Translations under genes and position numbers: made by a program
Notes under the pieces: generated by a model
Databases searched by the model: none
The model's input: only the letters and a program-made list of their open reading frames with translations
Told to the model about the DNA's origin: nothing
Source of the DNA: Antarctobacter heliothermus
Lineage (GTDB): Bacteria > Pseudomonadota > Alphaproteobacteria > Rhodobacterales > Rhodobacteraceae
DNA length: 64,000 nucleotides
Direction: 5' to 3'
Assembly: GCF_900188425.1 (NCBI RefSeq)
Contig: NZ_FZON01000014.1
Span: 34,260-98,259, forward strand
Shown here: positions 26,861-34,430 of the stretch, one piece after another
Position numbering within the stretch: the stretch's first letter is position 1
Layout: every line of letters begins with the position of its first letter

Positions 26861-27813
26861 GGCTGCCCCTCATCCAGCAGCCGCAACAGGTCATCAAGTT
26901 CACCTGCGACGCTGCCCGCGCAGACCGGCACAGGCGGGTTCAAAAACGCATCCAATGCGCCCTGCGCCAGAGACGCGCGCCGCGATAGCACCGCCAGGTA
27001 GACCTGCACCGCCTGCATTCCGGGCGCGCTGTCCGGTGCACGCAACGCGCGGGACAGGTACAATTCCAGATGCGCCGCCACGCGTGGACAGGGCTCCAGA
27101 TCCGCAATCCGCGCCAGCGCCGTCAGCAGGTGCGTGAACTCTGCGCTGCACGCCTCGGCCCCGGCGAACCGGCTGGCGCTGCCGCGCAGATGCTCCCCCT
27201 GCTCCAGCGTCAGCCGCACATGCAGCGCCAGCGCGTTGAAGAACCGTGGCTCAGCCACAGCAGCCGCGCGCGCCAGAGCAAGGGCGTCCTTGTCCCGGCC
27301 CTCAGCCTCGGCCAGTGTGGCTTGCAGGAACAACAGGTCGCTGCGGGGCACGCCGGGATCCTCGACCGCTGCCATGATCTCCAGCGCCTCGGCAAAACGG
27401 GGATCGGCGATCTGCCCGGCACGCAGGGCCGTCAGCGCCACCTGCAAGCCCGCCGCATAGCGCACGCCCGGATCGTCGCTGTCCATCAACGGCGCGGTCA
27501 GCGGCGCGACCCCGTCCAGCGTTTCGGCAAGGGCCGCCAGCGCAAGGACACGCCGATCCGCCTCTGTGCCGACCAACAGACCAGACCGCCGCAGATAGAC
27601 CGTATCGGCATAGGGTTGGTCCGGGCCAGCTGAACACCCGCGCTGCATCTGTTCGCTGAGATCCTCACACAGGCCGGAACAGGATGGGTCTTGTGGTTGG
27701 ACCGGCGGGATCGGGATGCAGGGGGCGACGCGAAACACCGGGCATTGTTGGGCCTCCGCCGGGGCCGCGCCAAGCAGCAAGGCCACCAGCGCAGCGCCAC
27801 GGATCACGGACAC
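26857..27813 (-). CDS. exported helical (TPR-like) protein of unknown function
   Basis: About 318 residues. The frame opens at 27861, but the signal peptide starts at GTG 27813 or GTG 27807 (VSVIRGAALVALLLGAAPAEAQQ); the second forms a GTGA overlap with the upstream stop. After a cysteine-rich start (QQCPVFRVAPCIPIPP, CSGLCEDL), residues ~70-270 are alanine-rich amphipathic helix pairs (ALEIMAAVEDPGVPRSDLL, ALALARAAAVAEPRFFNALA) like TPR or Sel1 solenoids. No enzyme motif is seen. It is probably a periplasmic scaffold of the envelope cluster; it overlaps both neighbours in its unit. Confidence 0.72.
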   Translation of the reverse strand: MSVIRGAALVALLLGAAPAEAQQCPVFRVAPCIPIPPVQPQDPSCSGLCEDLSEQMQRGCSAGPDQPYADTVYLRRSGLLVGTEADRRVLALAALAETLDGVAPLTAPLMDSDDPGVRYAAGLQVALTALRAGQIADPRFAEALEIMAAVEDPGVPRSDLLFLQATLAEAEGRDKDALALARAAAVAEPRFFNALALHVRLTLEQGEHLRGSASRFAGAEACSAEFTHLLTALARIADLEPCPRVAAHLELYLSRALRAPDSAPGMQAVQVYLAVLSRRASLAQGALDAFLNPPVPVCAGSVAGELDDLLRLLDEGQP

Positions 27814-29069
27814 AGGTCCAATCCACTGTCCGCCAGACAGGTGGCCGGGAACTGCTTGCACAGCAGGTCGGTCGCCAGAAAAGGCAACGCGGCATCAATG
27901 TCGTCGATCGGGTCGGGCCAGACCGCATTGACGGTCTCCTGCGCCTGTTTGCCCTCCGCCAATTCCCGGATCAGCCGGTTAAAGCGCACCGGCGCCAACC
28001 CGCCAAAGACCCCAGGCTCGGAGGTCACGAAAGCGATCAGATCCTCTGCGCCGGGCACCGCCACGCACGACCGGTCTGTATCAGTGTCCGGGGCGGCATC
28101 CGGATCGGGGTCCAGAGGTGGCGTCGGCGGGGTCTCGGCCGGGACCGCCGGAGGGGCCGCAGGGTCCCCGCCCGCCGAAAGCACTGTCAGAAAGCGCGTG
28201 ATCTCGGCAATCGGATTTGCCACACAAGCGGTTTGGTCCAGCGTCGGCGCGGCGGTGGACAGCACCTCTTGCGCGCGGGCATTGAGGCGCACCGCTGCCG
28301 CCCGACACACATCCCCCACCGATAGCTGTTCTTCGTCCAGCGCCGCCTGTGCCGTGGCCAATTCAGCGATCCGCGCCTGCGCATCCTGCGTCAGCCGGGC
28401 AACCTGTGCATCCAGATCCGCCCGGACGTCAGTCAACGTGTCGATCTCCGCCGCAAGAACCACGTTGTCCGCGCTCACCTCTGCCAGCTCCGCTTCCAGC
28501 GCCGCAATCCTGGCTTGCAGATCCGCCTCGACCGGGGCGCAAACCTGATCCGTCTCAAAGGAACACTGGGCAATCAGCCCCTTGACCTGTTCGCGGAAAT
28601 AGAGCGTGCGGCGCGACAGAAAATCGACGCAGCCAAGCACGGTCAGATTGGCGGCGCGGCAGTCGGGCGGCATCCTGTAGGCGGAAATGAACGCCGGGCA
28701 GTCCGCATCCTCAACCGCGCTGATATCGCAATACAGGTGAAGTGAGAACTGTCCGAGCAAGTCCTGACAGTCCTCAGACGACAGTCCCGCCTCGGCGCAC
28801 AGCGCAGGCGGCGCGGCGGACACCGGCCCCGGCACAACTTCCTGGTCTGGTACCACCGGGACTGGCGCAGCATCCGGCAAAGTGTCAGGCTCGGGCGTTG
28901 GGACAGGGTCCGCAACCTGCCCCGGCACGGGGTCTGGATCAAGGCTCTCGTCCTGTGCCTGCGCTACCTGCAATGTCATGAAAACCAAGACCATTGATGT
29001 CAGGATGCGTCTGATGGCATGGCGGCGCAGCCCCGCCCGTTTCGGTTCAATCTCAAAATCAAAAAACAT
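27804..29069 (-). CDS. exported coiled-coil, cysteine-containing protein
   Basis: 421 residues. AAGGA lies six bases before the ATG at 29069, a strong site. A long n-region precedes a signal helix ending LQVAQAQ. A Pro/Asp-rich linker follows (~40-85), then a cysteine-rich segment (CAEAGLSSEDCQDLL, CDISAVEDADCPAF, CVDF), a coiled coil at ~178-250 (VEADLQARIAALEAELAEVS and onward), a second Pro/Asp linker (~305-335) and a C-terminal part ending LCKQFPATCLADSGLDLCP. Family not recognised. It is first in the three-gene - strand unit and is divergent, 96 bases away, from the six-gene unit that contains the proton channel. Confidence 0.75.
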   Translation of the reverse strand: MFFDFEIEPKRAGLRRHAIRRILTSMVLVFMTLQVAQAQDESLDPDPVPGQVADPVPTPEPDTLPDAAPVPVVPDQEVVPGPVSAAPPALCAEAGLSSEDCQDLLGQFSLHLYCDISAVEDADCPAFISAYRMPPDCRAANLTVLGCVDFLSRRTLYFREQVKGLIAQCSFETDQVCAPVEADLQARIAALEAELAEVSADNVVLAAEIDTLTDVRADLDAQVARLTQDAQARIAELATAQAALDEEQLSVGDVCRAAAVRLNARAQEVLSTAAPTLDQTACVANPIAEITRFLTVLSAGGDPAAPPAVPAETPPTPPLDPDPDAAPDTDTDRSCVAVPGAEDLIAFVTSEPGVFGGLAPVRFNRLIRELAEGKQAQETVNAVWPDPIDDIDAALPFLATDLLCKQFPATCLADSGLDLCP

Positions 29070-29165
29070 TTGCTATCCTTGGGACCACGGGTATCTTCGG
29101 ACGGTGACACGCGTTTGACAAGGTCTCAGGCCTCCCTGAGAAAAGCAATTTTTGGATCGTCCCTT

Positions 29166-30062
29166 ATGCCGTTTTCCGTCTTCCATTCCCTGATTTCCCG
29201 TTCCTCTCTGGTGCCTTTTCTGGTCGCAAGCGGGGTTGTGGCGGGCGCCGGACCTGCGCGTGCGCAGGATACTCCCGATCCGGTGAGTTTTGCCGTCGAA
29301 CAGTGTTCAACCGGCGATATGCTGTCCACCTGCCCGAACTATTGTCAGGTGGCCTGCACCTCGACCAAGTTCCTGCTCGACAATACGGAGGCTTGCGATA
29401 CCGCGATGACCGCCCTGCCGGACGCGGATGAGGCAAGCTGCCCGGTGCCGTCGGAAACCGGGCTTGTCACCCTACAGGCCTGTATCGACGAGAAACGCCA
29501 GATCCCACGTGAACCCAGCCGTGTCATTGCCCGCAACAAGGAACGGCTGGCCATCTTCGACGCCTTCTTTTCGGATCGCCCCGCCTGCGCAATCTCCAGC
29601 CTTGCGCTGGAGGCGATGTTTGGCTGCCTCAGCGGAGAGACCGGCGTGGTTCAGCGTGAATACGATGCCATGCCGTCGCTGGGGCTCAGCGACCGGCCTC
29701 TGAACGGCGATGAACTGGTCAAACTGGCCTGCAGCATTGGCGAAGACATGCTGATCCAGATCGATATCGGCGCATCCTCGCTGAGCGGCCGCGCCGATGA
29801 GTTGAGCGACAAGTTGGGGCAAGTCACCTCTTGCCGGCTGGAATATTCGAAATGGTTCGCCTCACGCGGTGAGGAATTCTGCACCAACCGGACTTTTGAC
29901 AACTGCGAGGCCGTGGTCGAGGTCTTTCAGACCCAACTGCAACAATCGCTGGTCGGTGCCGAAGAGCAGAACAAGCAGATCAGTGTTGTGGTCGACAGCC
30001 TGGAAAGGGATCTGTCCTCTTTGACCAGTCTCGGCTTTGTCGATCCGTCCATTTGCAACTAG
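29166..30062 (+). CDS. exported cysteine-rich protein of unknown function
   Basis: 298 residues from the ATG at 29166, where a signal peptide starts (SLVPFLVASGVVAGAGPARAQ). The mature protein has about 13 cysteines (e.g. CSTGDMLSTCPNYCQVACT) and a helical, coiled-coil-prone C-terminus (VVEVFQTQLQQSLVGAEEQ). No family recognised. It resembles the exported protein encoded divergently at 29069 in having paired cysteines plus a coil, but I cannot show homology by eye. First gene of the six-gene unit ending in the two TolR-like proteins. Confidence 0.75.
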   Translation: MPFSVFHSLISRSSLVPFLVASGVVAGAGPARAQDTPDPVSFAVEQCSTGDMLSTCPNYCQVACTSTKFLLDNTEACDTAMTALPDADEASCPVPSETGLVTLQACIDEKRQIPREPSRVIARNKERLAIFDAFFSDRPACAISSLALEAMFGCLSGETGVVQREYDAMPSLGLSDRPLNGDELVKLACSIGEDMLIQIDIGASSLSGRADELSDKLGQVTSCRLEYSKWFASRGEEFCTNRTFDNCEAVVEVFQTQLQQSLVGAEEQNKQISVVVDSLERDLSSLTSLGFVDPSICN

Positions 30063-30114
30063 GCCGTGCGGAGATCCCGCGCGCCTTGGTTGTTATTTAG
30101 CCAGGAGTATCCAG

Positions 30115-30738
30115 ATGTTTCATTCTCTCAAACGGATTGCCACCACCCTTGCCCTTGGGCTGGCCCTGTCGGTGTCCGGCATGGCACAAGCGCAGGACGC
30201 CGAGCCGGAAGTGGTTTCGCTTGCCAAGGTGATCGAGGATATCGCCGCCTCACGACAGGCGACCATCGACCGGATCGACACCTTGTCGGCAGAGATCGAC
30301 CTTGCCACGGTCGAATTGAATGAGGCAGACGCCGCCTTTGATGAGATGATCGCCACCCTGCGCGCCCATGCCGCCGTGGGCGATCCCGATGGCAGCTATG
30401 TCACCCGCCTGCAAGCGCTGGAAGAGTCCGCCAAGGTGGACGCGCAGGCCGCCAAGGTTGAAGGGTTCCTTGATTTCGAAGAGGCCTTTCTTGAGGACGC
30501 ACAGGTGTTTTCCGATCAGCGCGGCACTCTTGTGTCCGAGTTCGAGGCGCTGGAACGCCGCATCCGCGCCGTCGAGGCAGAGCGCAAGCGCATCGTGTTC
30601 CTGATCAAGCTGCGCCGCTATGACCAGATCCAGCAGCTGTTTGCCGATGCCACTGGCATCATCCAGCAAGGGGCCGACCGGGTCGCGCAGGTCGAAGACG
30701 CGCTGCGCAAGCGTGATCCCAACCTCGTCGAGAACTGA
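30115..30738 (+). CDS. exported coiled-coil protein
   Basis: 207 residues; AGGAG stands eight bases before the ATG at 30115. Signal peptide ends MAQAQDAEP. Nearly all the mature protein is predicted helix with heptad spacing (VIEDIAASRQATIDRIDTL, EFEALERRIRAVEAERKRI, VAQVEDALRKRD) and has no cysteine, unlike its neighbours. It looks like a periplasmic rod or spacer. Known TolQR-type systems use periplasmic partners (TolA, TonB, YbgF/CpoB); this protein is a candidate for an equivalent role, but no direct similarity is seen. Confidence 0.78.
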   Translation: MFHSLKRIATTLALGLALSVSGMAQAQDAEPEVVSLAKVIEDIAASRQATIDRIDTLSAEIDLATVELNEADAAFDEMIATLRAHAAVGDPDGSYVTRLQALEESAKVDAQAAKVEGFLDFEEAFLEDAQVFSDQRGTLVSEFEALERRIRAVEAERKRIVFLIKLRRYDQIQQLFADATGIIQQGADRVAQVEDALRKRDPNLVEN

Positions 30739-30739
30739 G

Positions 30740-31126
30740 ATGACCGTGAAAGCCCGGATTGCGCAGGCCCCCCGTCTGGGGGCCTGCGGTCTGGCGTTTG
30801 GCTTTTCCCTTGGGTTGGCGGCCCTTGGGTCGGCGGCTCTAGGGCTGTCGGTCCTGCCCCTGCGCGCCGAAACCCATGCCACGGCCCCCGATCCTGCGGC
30901 TGAGAGCGCGGACCTGATCCAGGTCGCCACGACTCTGAACAGCCAGCTTTCGGATATTCTGACCGAATTGGATGCAGAGATCGCCTTGCAGGAGGAAAAC
31001 GCCGGGTTCGGGGCCTCAGCCGAAACTTTGGCGCAGATCGACGGACTGATTGCCCATCGTTCAGAGTTGGCCGCAAAGCAGGCGCAGGTCCGCGCCCTGT
31101 TGGCCACTCTGCGCGGGACCGACTGA
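30740..31126 (+). CDS. small membrane-anchored coiled-coil protein
   Basis: 128 residues; the ATG at 30740 follows the previous stop by one base. One hydrophobic segment (~14-40, LGACGLAFGFSLGLAALGS) may be a signal anchor or an uncleaved signal peptide. The rest is helical with heptads (LIQVATTLNSQLSDILTELD, LIAHRSELAAKQAQVRALL). It lies directly before the ExbB/TolQ-like channel gene, one base from its start, so production of the two is probably linked. Family not recognised. Confidence 0.7.
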   Translation: MTVKARIAQAPRLGACGLAFGFSLGLAALGSAALGLSVLPLRAETHATAPDPAAESADLIQVATTLNSQLSDILTELDAEIALQEENAGFGASAETLAQIDGLIAHRSELAAKQAQVRALLATLRGTD

Positions 31127-31127
31127 T

Positions 31128-32030
31128 ATGACCCCGCTGCCCCGGGCTGAGGATCAGGATCTTGGCACATTGCCGGTCCGCCCCTGGCGCAGCCTGCTGA
31201 TCTGCGCCGCTTTGGTCGCGCTGACGGTGGCGCTTTTCCGCGATCTGGGGTTGACGGACCCGCGCAGCATCGCCGACGCCGCGCGCGATCTGGGCCGGAC
31301 CGCGACGTCTTGGATGGCCGGTCTTGGTGACACACAGCCTGATGCCGCACCGGATGGCACGCCAGACGCCCCGCCAGACGCCGCACCCGAAGTTGCCCCC
31401 GATGCAGCCCCCGATGCAATCCCCGAAACAAAAACCCCTGTGGCTGGCCCGAGCGATCCAGCGCCGCAGCCCGACGCCGCATCCTACACGGCCCCTGACG
31501 ACGCCGGATATCCTCTTTTGGCGCGTCTTCTTGGTGATCCGGTCAGGCTGGTCTTTGCCGCAGGATGCCTCGCCACGATGTTGTTCATCGCCGTTCAGCT
31601 GATCTGCCTTGCCATCGACACCCGCCTTGTCGCCCGACACGAGGCGCGCGCCGGCCTGTTGACGCCCTTGGCACAATTAACGCGGCTCTTTGCGGCCCGC
31701 AGGTTGCGCCTTGGTCACCCTGAACGGCGGCGGCTGGACGCCTTTGATCTGGCCACCGAGGGCGACATCATCGCCGATCCCCTGCGGCTGGGTCTGACCG
31801 CCTTTCCGATGCTGGGCTTTTTGGGCACGGTTGTGGGCCTTTCTGGCGCGATTGAATCGCTGCCGGGGGCCATCGGCAACCCCGACGCGCTGCAACCCGT
31901 GCTGTCGGAACTGCATGTCGCCTTTGACACCACATTGTTGGGGTTGATCGGCGCGCTGATCTGCCTGATCGGGGCCAAGACAATCGATCAGGCCTGGGAC
32001 CGCCTGTCGCGCCGCGCCGGTCTGGAATGA
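31128..32030 (+). CDS. MotA/TolQ/ExbB-like proton channel protein with extra N-terminal helix
   Basis: 300 residues. The C-terminal half carries the family signature: a helix with FPMLGFLGTVVGL and, after about 30 residues, VAFDTTLLGLIGALI, equivalent to the TolQ/ExbB helices that line the proton path, with the conserved Thr in LGTV and in DTTL. A preceding helix (~144-170, LVFAAGCLATMLFIAVQLICL) matches TolQ helix 1. Unusual are an additional N-terminal helix (~22-40) and a ~60-residue Pro/Asp/Ala repeat linker between them. Members form a pentamer around a dimer of TolR/ExbD proteins and turn proton flow into movement. Two candidate partners follow, the first overlapping by ATGA. Confidence 0.82.
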   Translation: MTPLPRAEDQDLGTLPVRPWRSLLICAALVALTVALFRDLGLTDPRSIADAARDLGRTATSWMAGLGDTQPDAAPDGTPDAPPDAAPEVAPDAAPDAIPETKTPVAGPSDPAPQPDAASYTAPDDAGYPLLARLLGDPVRLVFAAGCLATMLFIAVQLICLAIDTRLVARHEARAGLLTPLAQLTRLFAARRLRLGHPERRRLDAFDLATEGDIIADPLRLGLTAFPMLGFLGTVVGLSGAIESLPGAIGNPDALQPVLSELHVAFDTTLLGLIGALICLIGAKTIDQAWDRLSRRAGLE

Positions 32031-32485
32031 TCGGGCCGCTGCGCCGCAACCTGATCCGGCCGCCGGTGCTGGCCATGGTGGACGCCTTTGTCGGCGGCAC
32101 CGCGATCCTATTGATCCTGATCATCCTGTCCAGCAACCGGCAGAATCAGCCCGGCAGTCAGCCGCAGGCCGATGTGGTGGTGCGTTGCGCCGAGGGACAG
32201 GTCGCCACCACCTTGAAGCCCGATTGGCTGCCTGCCACCCAACCCTTGCCGCCCTCCGATGCCGCCGCATGGCTGGCCGCGCATCCGCGCCCCGACAGGC
32301 TGATGACCCGCGTCCGGTTGGAGGCTGACCAGCGGGCGTTTCGCTGTGTCACACGTTTTCAGCAGGTGGTTGGCCAGATGAACGACGCGACAGACGATGT
32401 CACCAGCCGCGATACCGCACAAGAGCGCGCCATCCTGCTGGTCACCGTCGTCATGATCGACCCGCCAGTGGCGCCGGAGCCATGA
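32027..32485 (+). CDS. ExbD/TolR/MotB-like small membrane protein (first of two)
   Basis: 152 residues. One membrane helix at ~15-35, MVDAFVGGTAILLILIIL, has an aspartate (Asp19) near its cytoplasmic end, the position of the proton-carrying Asp of ExbD, TolR and MotB. The N-terminus is short and basic (LRRNLIRP), so it should be inside. The periplasmic ~115 residues contain two cysteines and are not recognisably a TolR or OmpA domain. The gene overlaps both the channel gene and the next gene by ATGA. The assignment rests on helix, Asp and context, not on whole-length similarity. Confidence 0.72.
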   Translation: MIGPLRRNLIRPPVLAMVDAFVGGTAILLILIILSSNRQNQPGSQPQADVVVRCAEGQVATTLKPDWLPATQPLPPSDAAAWLAAHPRPDRLMTRVRLEADQRAFRCVTRFQQVVGQMNDATDDVTSRDTAQERAILLVTVVMIDPPVAPEP

Positions 32486-33150
32486 GCCCGCGCAAGACCC
32501 ATCGTCGCCGCCCCGATGAGCCGGACGACAGTTATCAACTGGACGCTGTGGTGTCGCTGTTTGCCATGATCCTTGTGATCCTCGTGACCACCGCTGCGGC
32601 AACGGTCACCGGCACCACCCGGTTTCAATACAAGACGCAAGAGCCAGAAACCGCCGCGATCCAGCCCGCCTCTCTGGCCGCACCCTTTCCGCGGCTGGAA
32701 AACTGGATCCTGCGGCGCGGAGAGTTGCTGCGGGTCGACTATGACGCGGCAGCCCGCCAACTGGCGGCGGCCCCGGCACGTCTGCCGCTGGGCGCCACCG
32801 ATCCGCAGTCCGGCATCATCATGGCCTTCAACCCGGACCCGACCGCAACCGGCGCGTTCGACTTGTTCGAGATGGTGCTGCCCACCGATCCGATCACCGG
32901 CACCGGCGGCGTCATCGCAGAACGGATCGACCCCGATGACCCCGACGCGGTGCAGGTCTGGGCCGCTCGGGACACGCCCGCGCGTGTGCTGGCCTTTGCC
33001 TCAGGCGTGACGCATCTGCCGGGCCTGAGCCAAGCGACTGAGACCGCCGGACGCCCGCTGACGGTGCAGTTTCTGGACGGCAACGCCAAGTTTTCAGAAC
33101 GCAAGACCCGTGAGAGTTTTGCCTTTCGCGGGGTGCTGCGCTCTTACTAG
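32482..33150 (+). CDS. ExbD/TolR/MotB-like small membrane protein (second of two)
   Basis: 222 residues. A basic N-terminus (MSPRKTHRRRPDEPDD) is followed by a helix QLDAVVSLFAMILVILV with an aspartate (Asp21) at its start, again matching the ExbD/TolR/MotB pattern. The periplasmic part (~170 residues) has no cysteine and no family I recognise. It is clearly different in sequence from the first TolR-like protein, so the two may form a heterodimer inside the channel pentamer, as proposed for the paired TolR proteins AglQ and AglS of Myxococcus. Last gene of the unit; it converges on prfB with a 19-base gap. Confidence 0.68.
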   Translation: MSPRKTHRRRPDEPDDSYQLDAVVSLFAMILVILVTTAAATVTGTTRFQYKTQEPETAAIQPASLAAPFPRLENWILRRGELLRVDYDAAARQLAAAPARLPLGATDPQSGIIMAFNPDPTATGAFDLFEMVLPTDPITGTGGVIAERIDPDDPDAVQVWAARDTPARVLAFASGVTHLPGLSQATETAGRPLTVQFLDGNAKFSERKTRESFAFRGVLRSY

Positions 33151-33169
33151 TGGCCAGCCTCGCGCGGTG

Positions 33170-34294
33170 TCAGTCCTCTGACTGCGCGTCTGCGCGGCTC
33201 TTGCCGGAGACGTTCATCGCCAGTGTAGCCGCCATGAACGGATCAAGATCCCCGTCCAGCACACCCGAGGTATCGGCGGTCTCATAGTTGGTGCGCAGAT
33301 CCTTGACCATCTGGTAAGGCTGCAGGACATACGATCGGATCTGGTTGCCCCAACCGGCATCGCCCTTGGCCTCATGCAGGGCGTTCACCTCTGCATTCCG
33401 CTTGTCCAGTTCCATCTGATACAGCCGCGATTTCAGCGCCTTCATGGCAATGTCGCGGTTCTGGTGCTGCGATTTCTCGGACGAGGTCACAACGATCCCT
33501 GTCGGCGCGTGGGTGATCCGCACAGCCGAGTCGGTGGTGTTGACGTGCTGCCCCCCCGCCCCGGACGAGCGGTAGGTGTCGATGCGGATGTCGGCCGGGT
33601 TCACCTCGATCTCGATATTGTCGTCGATCACCGGATAGGCCCCGACAGCGGCAAAGGATGTCTCCCGCGTCCCTTTGCCAAAGGGTGAAATCCGCACAAG
33701 GCGATGCGTGCCGCTTTCCGACTTTAACCAGCCATAGGCGTTTGGCCCCTTGATCTGGTAGGTGGCGGATTTGATGCCCGCCTCACCGCCGGATTGTTCC
33801 TCTTGCAGGTCCACCTCAAAGCCGCGCTTTTCAGCCCAGCGGACATACATCCGCGCCAGCATGTTGGCCCAGTCGCAGGCCTCGGTGCCGCCAGCACCTG
33901 CCTTGATTTCCAGAAAGGCGTCGTTGCCGTCGGTCTCGCCGTTCAGCAGCGCCTCAAGTTCCTTCTTGGCGGCCTTGGCGACCATCGCGGCAATGGCTTG
34001 TTCGGCCTCGGCGATAACCTCGGCGTCGTCCTCCATCTCACCCAGTTCGATCAGTTCCATCTGATCGGCCAGATCCTGTTTCATCGCGGAATAGGTTTCC
34101 ATCGCGTCGACCAGTTGCTGACGCTCGCGCATCAGCTTTTGCGCTGCGGCCGGATCATCCCACAGGTTGGGGTCCTCCACCCGCGCGTTGAATTCCTCCA
34201 ACCGGTGCTGGGCGGTGTTCCAATCAAGGCGCTGCGCCAGCAGGTCGAGCGATTTTTCGATCTTGTCGACATGGTTCTGGATTTCTGCGCGCAT
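33170..34294 (-). CDS. prfB: peptide chain release factor 2
   Basis: 374 residues. Release factor 2 recognises UGA and UAA stop codons and releases the finished protein from the ribosome. The stop-codon-reading motif SPF is present ([10 protein letters not shown]), and so is the GGQ catalytic loop ([18 protein letters not shown]). Start at ATG 34294 with AGGACC upstream; the frame is open further but only this start matches the family. The coding sequence is continuous: the in-frame UGA and +1 programmed frameshift near codon 26 of many bacterial prfB genes are absent, so UGA-dependent autoregulation is not used here. It follows PBP1A on the same strand. Confidence 0.97.
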   Translation of the reverse strand: MRAEIQNHVDKIEKSLDLLAQRLDWNTAQHRLEEFNARVEDPNLWDDPAAAQKLMRERQQLVDAMETYSAMKQDLADQMELIELGEMEDDAEVIAEAEQAIAAMVAKAAKKELEALLNGETDGNDAFLEIKAGAGGTEACDWANMLARMYVRWAEKRGFEVDLQEEQSGGEAGIKSATYQIKGPNAYGWLKSESGTHRLVRISPFGKGTRETSFAAVGAYPVIDDNIEIEVNPADIRIDTYRSSGAGGQHVNTTDSAVRITHAPTGIVVTSSEKSQHQNRDIAMKALKSRLYQMELDKRNAEVNALHEAKGDAGWGNQIRSYVLQPYQMVKDLRTNYETADTSGVLDGDLDPFMAATLAMNVSGKSRADAQSED

Positions 34295-34390
34295 CTTATC
34301 TGGTCCTGTCCCGGTCCTTACGAATGCTGCGTGATACCAAGGGGCATGAAGGCTCGCAAGCGGGGGAAACCGTGCGGCACCCGAAACATC

Positions 34391-34418
34391 CGTGGCCGAC
34401 CCCCGGGGGTCGGCCACG
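34391..34418. terminator. 28-bp perfect palindrome after PBP1A
   Basis: The arm CGTGGCCGACCCCC is followed directly by its exact reverse complement, so the hairpin has a tight loop at the centre. It begins 13 bases beyond the PBP1A stop and lies upstream of prfB. The bases following on the - strand (GATGTTTC) are only slightly T-rich. It most likely ends PBP1A transcripts. Confidence 0.65.
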
Positions 34419-34430
34419 ACAACGCCGTCC

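Noticed and set aside
26337..27137. 266-codon + strand frame at the convergent junction
   Set aside because: The - strand encodes a hydrophobic membrane protein and a signal-peptide protein with stop/start overlaps there; the + frame is a low-complexity Ala/Pro/Arg product.
18084..33150. Type VI secretion or Zorya defence locus
   Set aside because: A vWA protein and a MotA-like channel are present, but there are no TssB/C, Hcp, VgrG or ClpV genes, no ZorB OmpA domain and no ZorC/D/E helicase or nuclease; most products carry Sec signals.
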